From Candidatus Niyogiibacteriota bacterium (lineage in GTDB: Bacteria; Patescibacteriota; Minisyncoccia; HO2-45-28): a stretch of 22,554 nucleotides of DNA. The DNA is taken from NCBI GenBank assembly GCA_016177385.1, contig JACOVJ010000034.1, positions 1 to 22,554 on the forward strand, given 5' to 3'. How positions within the stretch are numbered: position 1 is the first letter of the stretch; every line of letters starts with the position of its first letter. The notes beneath the pieces were generated by a model. The model saw only the letters and a program-made list of their open reading frames with translations. It did not search any database and had not been told where the DNA came from. This document shows positions 1-6,794 of this stretch, piece by piece. Both the position numbers and the translations under genes were made by a program.

Positions 1-991
1 CGGCAATATGGAGCTGGCGGAGCCCCGCATCGGATACGATGCGCGCGAGCGGCCACTCGATCCCGAGCATCGGGAACGCGACCGCCACAGGAAACGACCG
101 GTCGTATTCCGTCATGGTAACGAAAAAAAGATCGGAAATTTTGCGGCGCGCGAACTGATCAAATCCGTCGAGCGCGAACGCCGAGGTGAGTTCGCGCGCG
201 CTGTCTTCGCGAAAATCCATGAACAGGGCGGCGTCCCCTTTTTGGATGCGTCCGACGGCCCTGCCATTTTCTTCCAAAAACCCAGCCTCCACGAACTCGT
301 CCGTGATGTGTTTGACATAATTCGATTCGATATGGAGCGAGGGATGCGCATAGGGCATCCCCTTTCCCTCGGTCAGCAGACGGTAGGTTTTTTCAATAAA
401 GTCCCAATGTCCATCGCGATCGAGCGCAAAGTGGCGGCCGATGACCGAGGCGATCCTCGCGAACGGGTAATCCGAAACCAGCCGTTTTTCGAGCGCTTTG
501 AACCATTCGGCTGCCTCATCGGTAGGCGCATCCCGGCCGTCCGTAAAAAGATGCAGATACATCTCGGAAATACCGGAACGCTTGGCCAGCTCGAGCATGG
601 CATACAGATGGTCCGCATGCGCATGCACGGATCCCGAGGAAAAAAGCCCCATCGCATGCAGGCGCGACCGGTTTTTTTGAACGTGTCCGACCGCCTTTGC
701 GAACGCCGGATTCGAGAAAAAACTGCCGTCCTCGATGGCAAGCGAAATCCGCGGAAGGTGCGAGTAGATGGCGCGCCCCGCGCCCATGGTCCGGTGCCCG
801 ACCTCGGAATTCCCCTCCTCCCCCCACGGCAGACCGACGGCCGTGCCGGACGCCTGCAAGACCGTGAACGGGCAATGCTTTTCGAGCAATTCGAACGTCG
901 GGCGTTTCGCATATTTCCATGTGGACTGGGGCGAGCCGATATTCACGCCGAATCCGTCGAGGACCGCCAGAACGACCGGTTTATAAGGCAT
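1..991 (-). CDS. gpmI: 2,3-bisphosphoglycerate-independent phosphoglycerate mutase, N-terminal 330 residues (cut by window edge)
   Basis: Cytosolic glycolytic enzyme that interconverts 3-phosphoglycerate and 2-phosphoglycerate using a metal-bound serine. The frame stays open from the ATG at 991 to the window start, so only about two thirds of the usual 510 residues are visible. Seen directly: the N-terminal metal-site motif LDGFG (residues 10-14), GTAVGLPWGEEGNSEVGH carrying the phosphorylated serine in NSEVGH, then TDGRDAPTDEAA and FREDSAREL, all family signatures. The gene is divergent from rny. No Shine-Dalgarno sequence precedes the ATG. Instead a TACAAT -10 element lies six bases upstream, which suggests a leaderless mRNA. 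Identification is secure; the C-terminal half is outside the window. Confidence 0.93.
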   Translation of the reverse strand, partial: MPYKPVVLAVLDGFGVNIGSPQSTWKYAKRPTFELLEKHCPFTVLQASGTAVGLPWGEEGNSEVGHRTMGAGRAIYSHLPRISLAIEDGSFFSNPAFAKAVGHVQKNRSRLHAMGLFSSGSVHAHADHLYAMLELAKRSGISEMYLHLFTDGRDAPTDEAAEWFKALEKRLVSDYPFARIASVIGRHFALDRDGHWDFIEKTYRLLTEGKGMPYAHPSLHIESNYVKHITDEFVEAGFLEENGRAVGRIQKGDAALFMDFREDSARELTSAFALDGFDQFARRKISDLFFVTMTEYDRSFPVAVAFPMLGIEWPLARIVSDAGLRQLHIA

Positions 992-997
992 TCTTTT

Positions 998-1026
998 ATT
1001 GTACGATAAACGCCCGACCCTTTACA
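998..1026 (-). promoter_or_regulatory. Putative gpmI promoter, leaderless
   Basis: On the minus strand TGTAAA (1026-1021), 17 bases, then TACAAT (1003-998). The -10 element ends six bases before the ATG at 991, placing transcription start at or next to the start codon. The weak -35 hexamer is the reverse complement of the rny -35 hexamer, so the two promoters share it. Confidence 0.45.
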
Positions 1027-1049
1027 TTTCTGGCATCGTTTGATATACT
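1021..1049 (+). promoter_or_regulatory. Putative rny promoter
   Basis: TTTACA (1021-1026), a 17-base spacer, then TATACT (1044-1049) preceded by TG at 1041-1042, an extended -10. Expected start near 1056, giving an rny leader of about 43 bases. Confidence 0.7.
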
Positions 1050-1098
1050 AAATCCGTCATTGCTTATTCATTTATTATGAAACGTCCGTCACTTATTT

Positions 1099-2622
1099 AT
1101 GTCATTTCTCACACCGACGCTTCTTGCGGCGGTGGTCGGGAGCGCAATCATCGGTTATATTGCGCGCCATATCATCGGCCTCGAGAAACGCAACTCCATC
1201 GAACTCAAGATCAAGCAGCTCCTGCTCGACGCTAAAGGGGATGCACAAAAGACCTTAGACGAAGCGAAGACAAAGTCCGGCGAGATCCTCGAACAAGCGA
1301 AGCGCGATGAAAAAGAGCGCGAAATGGCGCTCCGTAAATTGGAAGAACGCGTTGCGCAAAAAGACGAAGCCATTGAAAAACGGCGCTCGGCGCTCGAAAC
1401 GGAAACCCGAACGCTCGAAAAACAAAAACAGGACGTGCGCGCCAAAGCGGACGCGCTTGTTGCCATCGAAACCCAAAAACAAAAAGAACTCGAAAAACTT
1501 TCCGCGCTTTCCAAAGAAGAAGCCAAAGAAGAACTGTTAAAAAGCGTCGAACAACAGTACGAATCCGATATTCTGGCGCGCATCCAAAAAGTAGAAAACT
1601 TCGGAAACGAACGGCTCGAACAACGCGCACGTGAAACCCTGGCCGCGATCATTCAGCGCCTCGCGTCGTCCACGGCATCGGAACTGACGACCACGAATGT
1701 CGCGATCACGACCGAAGACATCAAAGGAAAGATCATCGGAAAAGAAGGCCGCAACATCCGCGCGCTCGAACGCGCCGCGGGCGTTGAGGTCATTGTGGAC
1801 GACACGCCAGGCGCCATTGTCATTTCAAGTTTCGATTCGGTGCGGCGCCACACGGCAAAGATCGCGCTCGAAAATTTGATCCTCGACGGCCGCATCCAGC
1901 CCGCGCGCATTGAGGAAATGGTGGAAAAAGCAAAAGCCGAAGTCGAGAAAATGATCAAGGAAGCGGGCGAGGCGGCACTCTACGAGGTCGGCATTTTTGA
2001 TGTGGACCCGCGCCTCACGATGCTTTTGGGCCGTTTGCGGTTCCGCACCAGTTTCGGCCAAAACGTTTTACAACATTCCGTTGAAATGACGCACCTCGCC
2101 GGCATGCTTGCGGGCGAACTCGGCGCGGATGTCGCGATCGCCAAAAAAGGCGCGCTTTTTCACGACATCGGTAAAGCCGTGGACCACGAAATTCAGGGAA
2201 CGCATGTCGAGATCGGCCGGCGCATCCTTCAAAAATTCAATGTGGACCATAAGGTCGTCCAGGCAATGCAATCGCATCATGAGGAATATCCGTACGAAAC
2301 GCTCGAATCGGTCATCGTGCAAACGGTGGACGCGCTTTCCGCGTCCCGCCCGGGGGCGCGCCGCGACAGCACGGAAAATTATTTAAAGCGTCTCGAAGAT
2401 CTTGAACGCATTTCCCTGTCGTTCGACGGAATCGAAAAGGCCTATGCCATCCAGGCCGGCCGCGAGATCCGCATTTTCGTCACGCCGGAAAAGATCTCCG
2501 ATCTTGAAATGAAAAAGATCGCGCGGGATATCGCGAATCGCATCGAGCAGGAACTGAAGTACCCAGGCGAGATCAAAGTGCACGCCATCCGCGAAACCCG
2601 TGCGGTTGAATACGCGCGGTAG
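1099..2622 (+). CDS. rny: Ribonuclease Y
   Basis: Membrane-anchored endoribonuclease that starts mRNA decay in many bacteria. The 507-residue length matches the family. Domains in order: an N-terminal transmembrane helix (about 4-24), a long charged coiled coil (about 28-165) rich in K, E and R, a KH RNA-binding domain with GKIIGKEGRNIRALE near residue 210, and an HD phosphohydrolase domain with the metal-binding pair in FHDIGK (H355, D356). The start at 1099 gives the expected hydrophobic first residues. No strong Shine-Dalgarno is seen before it. An ATG at 1077 lies in another frame and soon stops. The promoter upstream is the clearest vegetative-type promoter in this part of the window. 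Identification is secure. Confidence 0.97.
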   Translation: MSFLTPTLLAAVVGSAIIGYIARHIIGLEKRNSIELKIKQLLLDAKGDAQKTLDEAKTKSGEILEQAKRDEKEREMALRKLEERVAQKDEAIEKRRSALETETRTLEKQKQDVRAKADALVAIETQKQKELEKLSALSKEEAKEELLKSVEQQYESDILARIQKVENFGNERLEQRARETLAAIIQRLASSTASELTTTNVAITTEDIKGKIIGKEGRNIRALERAAGVEVIVDDTPGAIVISSFDSVRRHTAKIALENLILDGRIQPARIEEMVEKAKAEVEKMIKEAGEAALYEVGIFDVDPRLTMLLGRLRFRTSFGQNVLQHSVEMTHLAGMLAGELGADVAIAKKGALFHDIGKAVDHEIQGTHVEIGRRILQKFNVDHKVVQAMQSHHEEYPYETLESVIVQTVDALSASRPGARRDSTENYLKRLEDLERISLSFDGIEKAYAIQAGREIRIFVTPEKISDLEMKKIARDIANRIEQELKYPGEIKVHAIRETRAVEYAR

Positions 2623-2648
2623 AAACACGGCGTGAAACATGCTAGTGT
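2620..2648 (+). promoter_or_regulatory. Putative HU promoter
   Basis: TAGAAA (2620-2625), a 17-base spacer, TAGTGT (2643-2648) with an upstream TG (2640-2641). The -35 lies on the end of rny (stop 2620-2622). The leader of about 25 bases contains AGGAA (2674-2678) just before the HU ATG. Confidence 0.5.
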
Positions 2649-2680
2649 GAACTCACATTATCATTTAGCTTCTAGGAACC

Positions 2681-2953
2681 ATGAACAAAGGGCTATTTGT
2701 GGACGCCATCCATGAAAAAATGGGGGGCACGAAAAAGCAAACCGAAGAGCTCGTCGATTTGGTTTTTAATACCATCGCCGATACGCTTCGCGGCGGCGGC
2801 GAGGTTTCCATTTCGGGCTTCGGAACATTCCTGGTAAAAACCAACAAGGCCCGGACCGCGCGCAATCCGCGGACCGGCGAAGCCGTCCATGTTCCGGAAA
2901 CCCGGGCCCCAAAATTCAAAGCCGGCAAGGGATTGAAGGACGCGGTGAAGTGA
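2681..2953 (+). CDS. HU-family nucleoid DNA-binding protein
   Basis: Small dimeric protein of 90 residues that bends and compacts DNA. It has the full HU/IHF layout: N-terminal helices (MNKGLFVDAIHEK onward), the central GFGTFLV segment near residues 45-52, and the basic DNA-binding arm with ARTARNPRTGE followed by the P-containing tip (VHVPETRAPKFKAGKGLKD). Length and spacing match HU rather than a fused variant. AGGAA four bases before the ATG is a short Shine-Dalgarno. A hairpin-T terminator follows. HU versus IHF subunit cannot be settled from sequence alone, so no symbol is given. Confidence 0.95.
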   Translation: MNKGLFVDAIHEKMGGTKKQTEELVDLVFNTIADTLRGGGEVSISGFGTFLVKTNKARTARNPRTGEAVHVPETRAPKFKAGKGLKDAVK

Positions 2954-2982
2954 TTCTTAAAATTTTTCTGCCGTATAAAAAT

Positions 2983-3006
2983 GAGCGGTTTTAGCCGCTC
3001 GTTTTT
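2983..3006 (+). terminator. Intrinsic terminator of the HU gene
   Basis: Six-base-pair stem GAGCGG (2983-2988) with CCGCTC (2995-3000), then GTTTTT (3001-3006). It lies 30 bases after the HU stop. Confidence 0.75.
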
Positions 3007-3010
3007 GGTA

Positions 3011-3036
3011 TAAAAAATCCCGACACAGGGTCGGGA
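3011..3036 (-). terminator. Intrinsic terminator of the PDZ-protein gene
   Basis: Stem TCCCGAC (3018-3024) with GTCGGGA (3030-3036). Read on the minus strand it is followed by TTTTTTA. It lies back to back with the HU terminator, as expected for convergent genes. Confidence 0.8.
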
Positions 3037-3051
3037 CTTGTTTGGTTTCGC

Positions 3052-3753
3052 TTACTCGCGAATCAAATAGGAATCCACGATTTTTTGAAATTCAGTGAAC
3101 GGCTTGTTGACCTCTTGGGTCAAGGCGCCGAGTTCCGCGGAGCGCGCTCTCAATTCGTCGGGGTTTCCGGCGGACGCGACCATTCTGGTCACGAATTCCC
3201 TGGCAGCGTTTTCCTGCGCGCGGATGGAAGCGTTCCATTCGGCCATACGGGGGGCGGCGAGTTTCGGAATTTCCTCGCCGATCATCGCCTTCGTCAACGT
3301 GAACGAAAGTTTTTCGAGGCTGCGCAAAACCTCGAGTACGAATGTTTCCGGGGCCTCGCGAATGCTATCCACTACTGATCTGATACATTTGTCGCCCGAA
3401 TCCGAACACGCTTGGCCGTTGACGGCAACGATCCAATCCCCCGTATGAAGTCCGGCCACCATCGCGGGCGAACCCTTCCACAGACCTGCAATCTTGACTC
3501 TGGCGAGGTCGTCGGGGGGCATGATGGAAATGCCGACTCCGTGGAACGGGTAGCGTGCGACTTCCGTGCGAAGCTTTTCCACGCCGGCCTCTCCCACCAT
3601 GGGAGCGACGTGCTTCGTGTAGTGCATCGCAACCATTTGATACATCTCGTCGGGCGAAGGACCGCTGTTTGCCGGAGTTTCCTGCTCTGCGAACGCGCCG
3701 AACGGGACCATGAGCAAGAATGCGAAAAACGCAACCGTAACGAAGTTTTTCAT
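3052..3753 (-). CDS. Secreted PDZ-domain protein without a protease domain
   Basis: The 233-residue product starts with a clear signal peptide (positive MKN, hydrophobic stretch 4-20, likely cleavage after AFA at residue 22). Residues about 68-150 form a PDZ-like domain: HGVGISIMPPDD, then AGLWKGSPAMVAGLHTGDWIVAVNGQ, the usual carboxylate-binding region and the GSPA..AGL.GD.I..VNG core shared with S41 and HtrA proteases. No catalytic serine domain follows. The rest (150-233) is helical and charged. Two cysteines (116 and 123) flank a short loop and could form a disulfide outside the cell. AAGGAG (3769-3764) lies ten bases before the ATG. Function unknown; a periplasmic or cell-surface adaptor is a reasonable inference. 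Confidence 0.8.
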   Translation of the reverse strand: MKNFVTVAFFAFLLMVPFGAFAEQETPANSGPSPDEMYQMVAMHYTKHVAPMVGEAGVEKLRTEVARYPFHGVGISIMPPDDLARVKIAGLWKGSPAMVAGLHTGDWIVAVNGQACSDSGDKCIRSVVDSIREAPETFVLEVLRSLEKLSFTLTKAMIGEEIPKLAAPRMAEWNASIRAQENAAREFVTRMVASAGNPDELRARSAELGALTQEVNKPFTEFQKIVDSYLIRE

Positions 3754-3798
3754 ACCGCTTCCTCTCCTTGAAAAGGAACCTGCTTCAAAGCCACCATC

Positions 3799-3826
3799 AC
3801 ACTATCAAACCGCGCATGTCTGTCAA
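3799..3826 (-). promoter_or_regulatory. Putative promoter of the PDZ-protein gene
   Basis: Minus strand: perfect TTGACA (3826-3821), 16 bases, TAGTGT (3804-3799) with TG one base upstream. Leader of about 40 bases with a good Shine-Dalgarno. Confidence 0.65.
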
Positions 3827-3840
3827 CCCATTATTTTTTT

Positions 3841-3857
3841 GATAGGATAATTCTATC
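3841..3857. promoter_or_regulatory. Near-palindrome and possible -10 just before the SemiSWEET start
   Basis: Arms GATAG (3841-3845) and CTATC (3853-3857) frame a GATAAT hexamer (3846-3851) that ends six bases before the GTG start at 3858. The site could be an operator, a leaderless promoter, or both. No convincing -35 accompanies it. AGGA at 3844-3847 could alternatively serve as a weak ribosome binding site. Confidence 0.35.
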
Positions 3858-4121
3858 GTGAAATTTCTCGATATCATCCGCTGGTCCACATTCGCTTCCA
3901 CGCTTCTGATGGCGGCGTTCGGCTATTCCGACCAACTGCGTCTCATCATCAAAAATCACAGCACCGCCGGACTTTCGTTCGTGATGATCCTGCTCTCCGT
4001 ATGGACGTGGGGAAGCTATATGCTCTACGGGTGGCTCATCGGCGACCGGAAAATTTTCTGGCCGAACCTCGTGGGCACCGCCATCGTCGGCGCCATCCTC
4101 GTCAGCTTTTTTGTTTTCTAA
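3858..4121 (+). CDS. SemiSWEET / PQ-loop family small membrane transporter
   Basis: An 87-residue protein with three predicted transmembrane helices (about 8-24, 38-57, 67-86), the size of a bacterial SemiSWEET, which works as a dimer and moves sugars or related solutes. Family features seen: a first helix ending in a Gln-containing PQ-like turn (YSDQLRLI), the linker KNHSTAGLSFVM, a WTWGSYMLYGW segment in helix 2, and the conserved Asn in WPNLVGT of helix 3. The proline of the PQ motif is replaced by aspartate. The start is GTG. The gene is divergent from the PDZ protein and stands alone. Substrate unknown. Confidence 0.85.
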   Translation: MKFLDIIRWSTFASTLLMAAFGYSDQLRLIIKNHSTAGLSFVMILLSVWTWGSYMLYGWLIGDRKIFWPNLVGTAIVGAILVSFFVF

Positions 4122-4137
4122 AAATCTCTCCGCCAAT

Positions 4138-4169
4138 AAAAAGCGGCTTCCGATTTTCATCGGAAGCCG
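4138..4169 (-). terminator. Intrinsic terminator of the radical SAM / small peptide operon
   Basis: An 11-bp perfect stem (4144-4154 with 4159-4169) and a four-base loop. On the minus strand it is followed by TTTTTA (4142-4137). The hairpin begins ten bases after the second small ORF ends, so the operon appears to include both small ORFs. On the plus strand no T run follows. Confidence 0.8.
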
Positions 4170-4178
4170 TTCACGTTG

Positions 4179-4277
4179 CTACTCGACCCGCTCATCCCTC
4201 AGCTCCAACCTCTCCCCGTTGGGTTGAGGGGGTCTGTAGCCGAAGAGCTCGAGGATCCAGCGAAGAAAGTGTCTCAT
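4179..4277 (-). CDS. Small ORF 2 downstream of the radical SAM gene, 32 residues
   Basis: ATG at 4277 to TAG at 4181-4179. AGGAG (4289-4285) lies seven bases before the ATG and overlaps the stop codon of the preceding small ORF, so translation may be coupled. The product begins MRHFLRWILELFGYRPP and ends in a charged tail of E, R and D residues. The first 14 residues could form an amphipathic helix. It shares the pattern I-x-E-[FL]-[LF]-[GS]-x-R with small ORF 1. No known family recognised. Possible roles are a substrate of the radical SAM enzyme, a signalling peptide or a regulatory micropeptide. That it is translated is inferred from the ribosome binding site and operon position only. Confidence 0.5.
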   Translation of the reverse strand: MRHFLRWILELFGYRPPQPNGERLELRDERVE

Positions 4278-4287
4278 GGCGCTTCTC

Positions 4288-4371
4288 CTATTCACTCCTC
4301 TCTTCGGTTGACCGAGATGATTTGCGACAAGAGAGGAATTCGCAAATCGTTGCGCAGAGTTTCTGCCACAT
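4288..4371 (-). CDS. Small ORF 1 downstream of the radical SAM gene, 27 residues, three cysteines
   Basis: ATG at 4371 to TAG at 4290-4288. It begins 14 bases after the radical SAM stop, with AAGGAG (4385-4380) eight bases before the ATG. The product has cysteines at 6, 10 and 15 within LCATICEFLSCRK, then a hydrophilic tail rich in S, R and E. Cysteine spacing and short length resemble peptides that are crosslinked after translation, but no leader-core boundary or known precursor motif is evident. It lies between the radical SAM gene and small ORF 2, ten bases from the latter. Too short for ordinary gene callers. Translation is inferred, not shown. Confidence 0.5.
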   Translation of the reverse strand: MWQKLCATICEFLSCRKSSRSTEERSE

Positions 4372-4385
4372 GGCTGCGTCTCCTT

Positions 4386-5855
4386 TCAGTTCATGTTTTG
4401 GGCGACGGAAAATCCGCCGCGGTGGACATACCGGTACCGTTCCCCCCACCCGCTTCGGAGCGTCCATTCCCGCTTTTCTCTTTTCGCGGAAAACAGGGAT
4501 TCGAGGGGCTTGCCCCTTTTCATCGCCGTCCGGATCGCTTTCCGCAGGACCGCATCCCCCCGATCTCCCAGATCCATAGAGGGGAACGCCTGATTGGCGA
4601 GCATCCATTCCATCAATTGTTCCGGCGTATCCTTTCGCGGAACATAGACGGTCTGGTCTTGCGTGATGAACGGATGCGCCGACAGACGATCCGGAAGCTG
4701 ACGCAGAAACGATGTCTGGATGACGAACGGCACGCCGTCTTGCGAAAGCTCCGAAAAAAACGCGATGGTGGCTTCCGAAAACCGATTTGGAAAAACGATG
4801 TGAAAGAGCTTTGTCTGAATGCCGCGCAGGGCAAGCCGGTACACCGCCTGCTCCGTTTTGCTCGGGCAGAGCGTTTTATGAACGCCCCCGAGGTCTTGTT
4901 TTTCCATCGTTTCCATGCCGATCGCGCACCGCCGAATGCCGGCGCGCTTGAGCGCATCGGCATAGGGTTCCGTCACCAATTCGGGCCGCGTCAGTATTTC
5001 GATGCCGACGGCCGGTTGCTCGGCGTGAAAATGCGCGAGTTCCTGCAAAAGCGCGCAGGCGGCCTCACGGTCAAGTCCGAATGTCGGGTCAATGATGTGC
5101 AGATAATCAATGCCCCGCTCCGCCAAAAACCGCATTTCGTTCACTACCGTTTGCGGAGAGCGAACATGGAATCCCATTCTCGCTCCGTTGATCGCGCAGA
5201 AATCACAGCGGAACGAGCATCCTCTGGTCATCTCGACAATACCCATCGGCTGTACGTTTTGAGCTCGGATCCGCGCGAGATATTGATCGAAATTAAGCCG
5301 GCCGCATGCAGTATAGAAGTCCTCCGCGCTATAGCCATCGATCAGGAACGCCGCGCCTCTCGTGGTCCCTCTGTGCGACTCGCCCCGCCAGTAGACGCCC
5401 GCGATCTTCGGATGGCGCCTTGAAAGGCATGCCTCGATGAGCTCCGGAAGCTCCGCACCGAATCCGTTGTAGCAGCAGGTTATCTGCGGCCACAACCGAA
5501 GCGGCAGATCGTGAATAAGCGCGATTTCACCTCCCCCCAAGATGATCGGGGGTGCCTGAACGCTCTTCTCGATCGCCCCAATGATGCGCCCGATCTGCCC
5601 GCCGAGCACGTACACAGGCATCGTGAGCATGACAAGGCGCGGCCGGTATTCCGCCACAGCTTCAGCGACGGCATCTTCGACGCTTTTACCGGCCCGTACT
5701 TCCAGATTCAGGTCCAGATGCCCGAACGAGTACTTGTCCGGAACCTGCACGCCGACTTCGAATTGCGCACGGGAAAGGTACATTTTCCGCCTCCGGGCAA
5801 CATATCCGGAGTCATCCCATGGGCGGTCCCACGGCTGAATAAAAAGGATATCCAT
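4386..5855 (-). CDS. Cobalamin-binding-type radical SAM protein
   Basis: A 489-residue protein of the B12-dependent radical SAM class. Residues about 1-175 form the expected cobalamin-binding Rossmann-like region (MDILFIQPW at the N-terminus, VMLTMPVYVLGGQ, PPIILGGGEIA). The radical SAM core follows, with TRGCSFRCDFC giving the CxxxCxxC iron-sulfur cluster ligands C213, C217 and C220, then IDPTFG and EILTRPELV strands. The C-terminal part (about 390-489) is poorly conserved and could be substrate-specific. AAAAGGAGGT (5870-5861) five bases before the ATG is the strongest ribosome binding site in the window. It is the first gene of an operon with two tiny ORFs and is divergent from a TrmB-type regulator. 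Reaction unknown: methylation, ring rearrangement and peptide modification are all possible. Confidence 0.85.
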   Translation of the reverse strand: MDILFIQPWDRPWDDSGYVARRRKMYLSRAQFEVGVQVPDKYSFGHLDLNLEVRAGKSVEDAVAEAVAEYRPRLVMLTMPVYVLGGQIGRIIGAIEKSVQAPPIILGGGEIALIHDLPLRLWPQITCCYNGFGAELPELIEACLSRRHPKIAGVYWRGESHRGTTRGAAFLIDGYSAEDFYTACGRLNFDQYLARIRAQNVQPMGIVEMTRGCSFRCDFCAINGARMGFHVRSPQTVVNEMRFLAERGIDYLHIIDPTFGLDREAACALLQELAHFHAEQPAVGIEILTRPELVTEPYADALKRAGIRRCAIGMETMEKQDLGGVHKTLCPSKTEQAVYRLALRGIQTKLFHIVFPNRFSEATIAFFSELSQDGVPFVIQTSFLRQLPDRLSAHPFITQDQTVYVPRKDTPEQLMEWMLANQAFPSMDLGDRGDAVLRKAIRTAMKRGKPLESLFSAKREKREWTLRSGWGERYRYVHRGGFSVAQNMN

Positions 5856-5925
5856 ACAAAACCTCCTTTTTCGCTCTCAATCTCTCAATGAGCAGTGCCT
5901 CCCTTGGAGTTTTGAATCTGCCGCA

Positions 5926-5954
5926 ACACTAGCAAAAAAACGCGAGAATGTCAA
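5926..5954 (-). promoter_or_regulatory. Promoter of the radical SAM operon
   Basis: Minus strand: perfect TTGACA (5954-5949), 17 bases, TAGTGT (5931-5926), with TG at the extended -10 position. Leader of about 64 bases. Confidence 0.75.
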
Positions 5955-5970
5955 TGATTTATTAACATTT
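5946..5970. promoter_or_regulatory. Possible regulator half-sites over the radical SAM -35
   Basis: GAATGTCAA (5946-5954) and TTAACATTT (5962-5970) give inverted AATGT / ACATT cores, similar to the perfect repeat over the trmB start but with a spacing two bases shorter. The left half overlaps the -35 hexamer of the radical SAM promoter. Offered as a candidate second binding site, not as an established one. Confidence 0.3.
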
Positions 5971-5990
5971 TTACAACCCGTGTCTGGAAT

Positions 5991-6019
5991 TTGCTTATTT
6001 TAAGCCGTTTTTATATAAT
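5991..6019 (+). promoter_or_regulatory. Promoter of the TrmB-type regulator
   Basis: TTGCTT (5991-5996), a 17-base spacer, perfect TATAAT (6014-6019). Expected start near 6026, inside the inverted repeat. Confidence 0.65.
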
Positions 6020-6048
6020 AAATGTTGTAAGAAAATAACAACATTTAT
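6018..6048. promoter_or_regulatory. Inverted-repeat operator at the trmB-like gene start
   Basis: Perfect 11-bp arms ATAAATGTTGT (6018-6028) and ACAACATTTAT (6038-6048), 9-bp spacer. The repeat runs from the end of the -10 box into the ATG, an ideal place for autorepression. Binding by the adjacent regulator is inferred. Confidence 0.7.
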
Positions 6049-6781
6049 GGATATAAAGCGAGTTTTCAAGCATTTCGGTCTTGATGAAAAGGAGGCGGCG
6101 ATCTACCTGGCGAATCTAGAGCTCGGAACGGCGTCCGCACAGGAAATCGCAAAAAAGGCCGGTATTCAAAGGACGTATTTTTACGACCTGTCGGCACGCC
6201 TGATCAATATCGGCCTTATGCGACAGGTGAAACGCGGCTCCAAGCGTCTGTTCGCCGCCACGGAGCCGAAGCGGCTACTCGAAATACAGGAGGAATATGC
6301 CGCAGAAATAAAAAAGGTATTGCCGCAACTGAATGCCGTTTACAATACGTCCGGCCAAAAACCGGCGATGTTTTACTATGAAGGCCTCCGCGGCATCGAC
6401 CAGATCAATGACGATTCGTTGCGATATGAAGGAGAAATGGTCGCATTCACCACTCCGCGATTCTTGAGCATCGAGAATCAAAAATTGAGCCGTGAATTCA
6501 TCGCGCGGCGCCTCGCATTGAATAAACATGTGCGCGTCATCGGGCAATTATCGCCAGAGATGCTGCAACTTAAAAAACGGGATAAAGAGGAACTGCGGGA
6601 AACCCGCCTCCTGCCGTTCGAAATATTCAATTCGGAAGTCGAGATCGGGATCTACGGCAACCGGCTATTCGTCATCAATTATAAAAAATTGTTCGGCTTC
6701 ATCGTTGAGGACGGCGATTTTGCGAATGCGATGAAGAAGATCTTCGATATCGTCTGGGATAGCGGTAAAATGATCGGCTGA
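6047..6781 (+). CDS. TrmB-family transcriptional regulator
   Basis: A 244-residue DNA-binding regulator. The first 75 residues are a winged helix-turn-helix of TrmB type (LDEKEAAIYLANLELGTASAQEIAKKAGIQRTYFYDLSARL), followed by a helical linker (about 80-105) and a C-terminal domain (about 110-240) of the kind seen in patescibacterial and archaeal TrmB-like proteins, which may sense a ligand (EVEIGIYGNRLFVINYKKLFGFIVED). Divergent from the radical SAM operon, with a perfect inverted repeat over its own start, so autoregulation and control of the neighbour are likely. The leader is only about 20 bases and no clear Shine-Dalgarno is visible. Converges on speD with a 13-base gap. Effector unknown. 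Confidence 0.85.
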   Translation: MDIKRVFKHFGLDEKEAAIYLANLELGTASAQEIAKKAGIQRTYFYDLSARLINIGLMRQVKRGSKRLFAATEPKRLLEIQEEYAAEIKKVLPQLNAVYNTSGQKPAMFYYEGLRGIDQINDDSLRYEGEMVAFTTPRFLSIENQKLSREFIARRLALNKHVRVIGQLSPEMLQLKKRDKEELRETRLLPFEIFNSEVEIGIYGNRLFVINYKKLFGFIVEDGDFANAMKKIFDIVWDSGKMIG

Positions 6782-6794
6782 GATTATTTTTGAT

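Noticed and set aside
790..830. Apparent frameshift in gpmI around the NSEVGH motif
   Set aside because: Recounting the run of six C at this site restores GLPWGEEGNSEVGH in one open frame.
8..1009. Long plus-strand ORF of 333 codons opposite gpmI
   Set aside because: The minus-strand frame carries clear phosphoglycerate mutase motifs over the whole stretch; the plus ORF is Arg/His-rich and antisense.
2646..2657. TGTGA-AC-TCACA as a CRP-type site upstream of HU
   Set aside because: The spacer is 2 rather than 6 bases and no CRP-like gene is known here; it overlaps the -10 and is probably chance.
4176..5423. Plus-strand ORF of 415 codons opposite the radical SAM gene
   Set aside because: Composition is Arg/Pro-rich with no motifs, and the minus strand has a full radical SAM protein with an excellent ribosome binding site.
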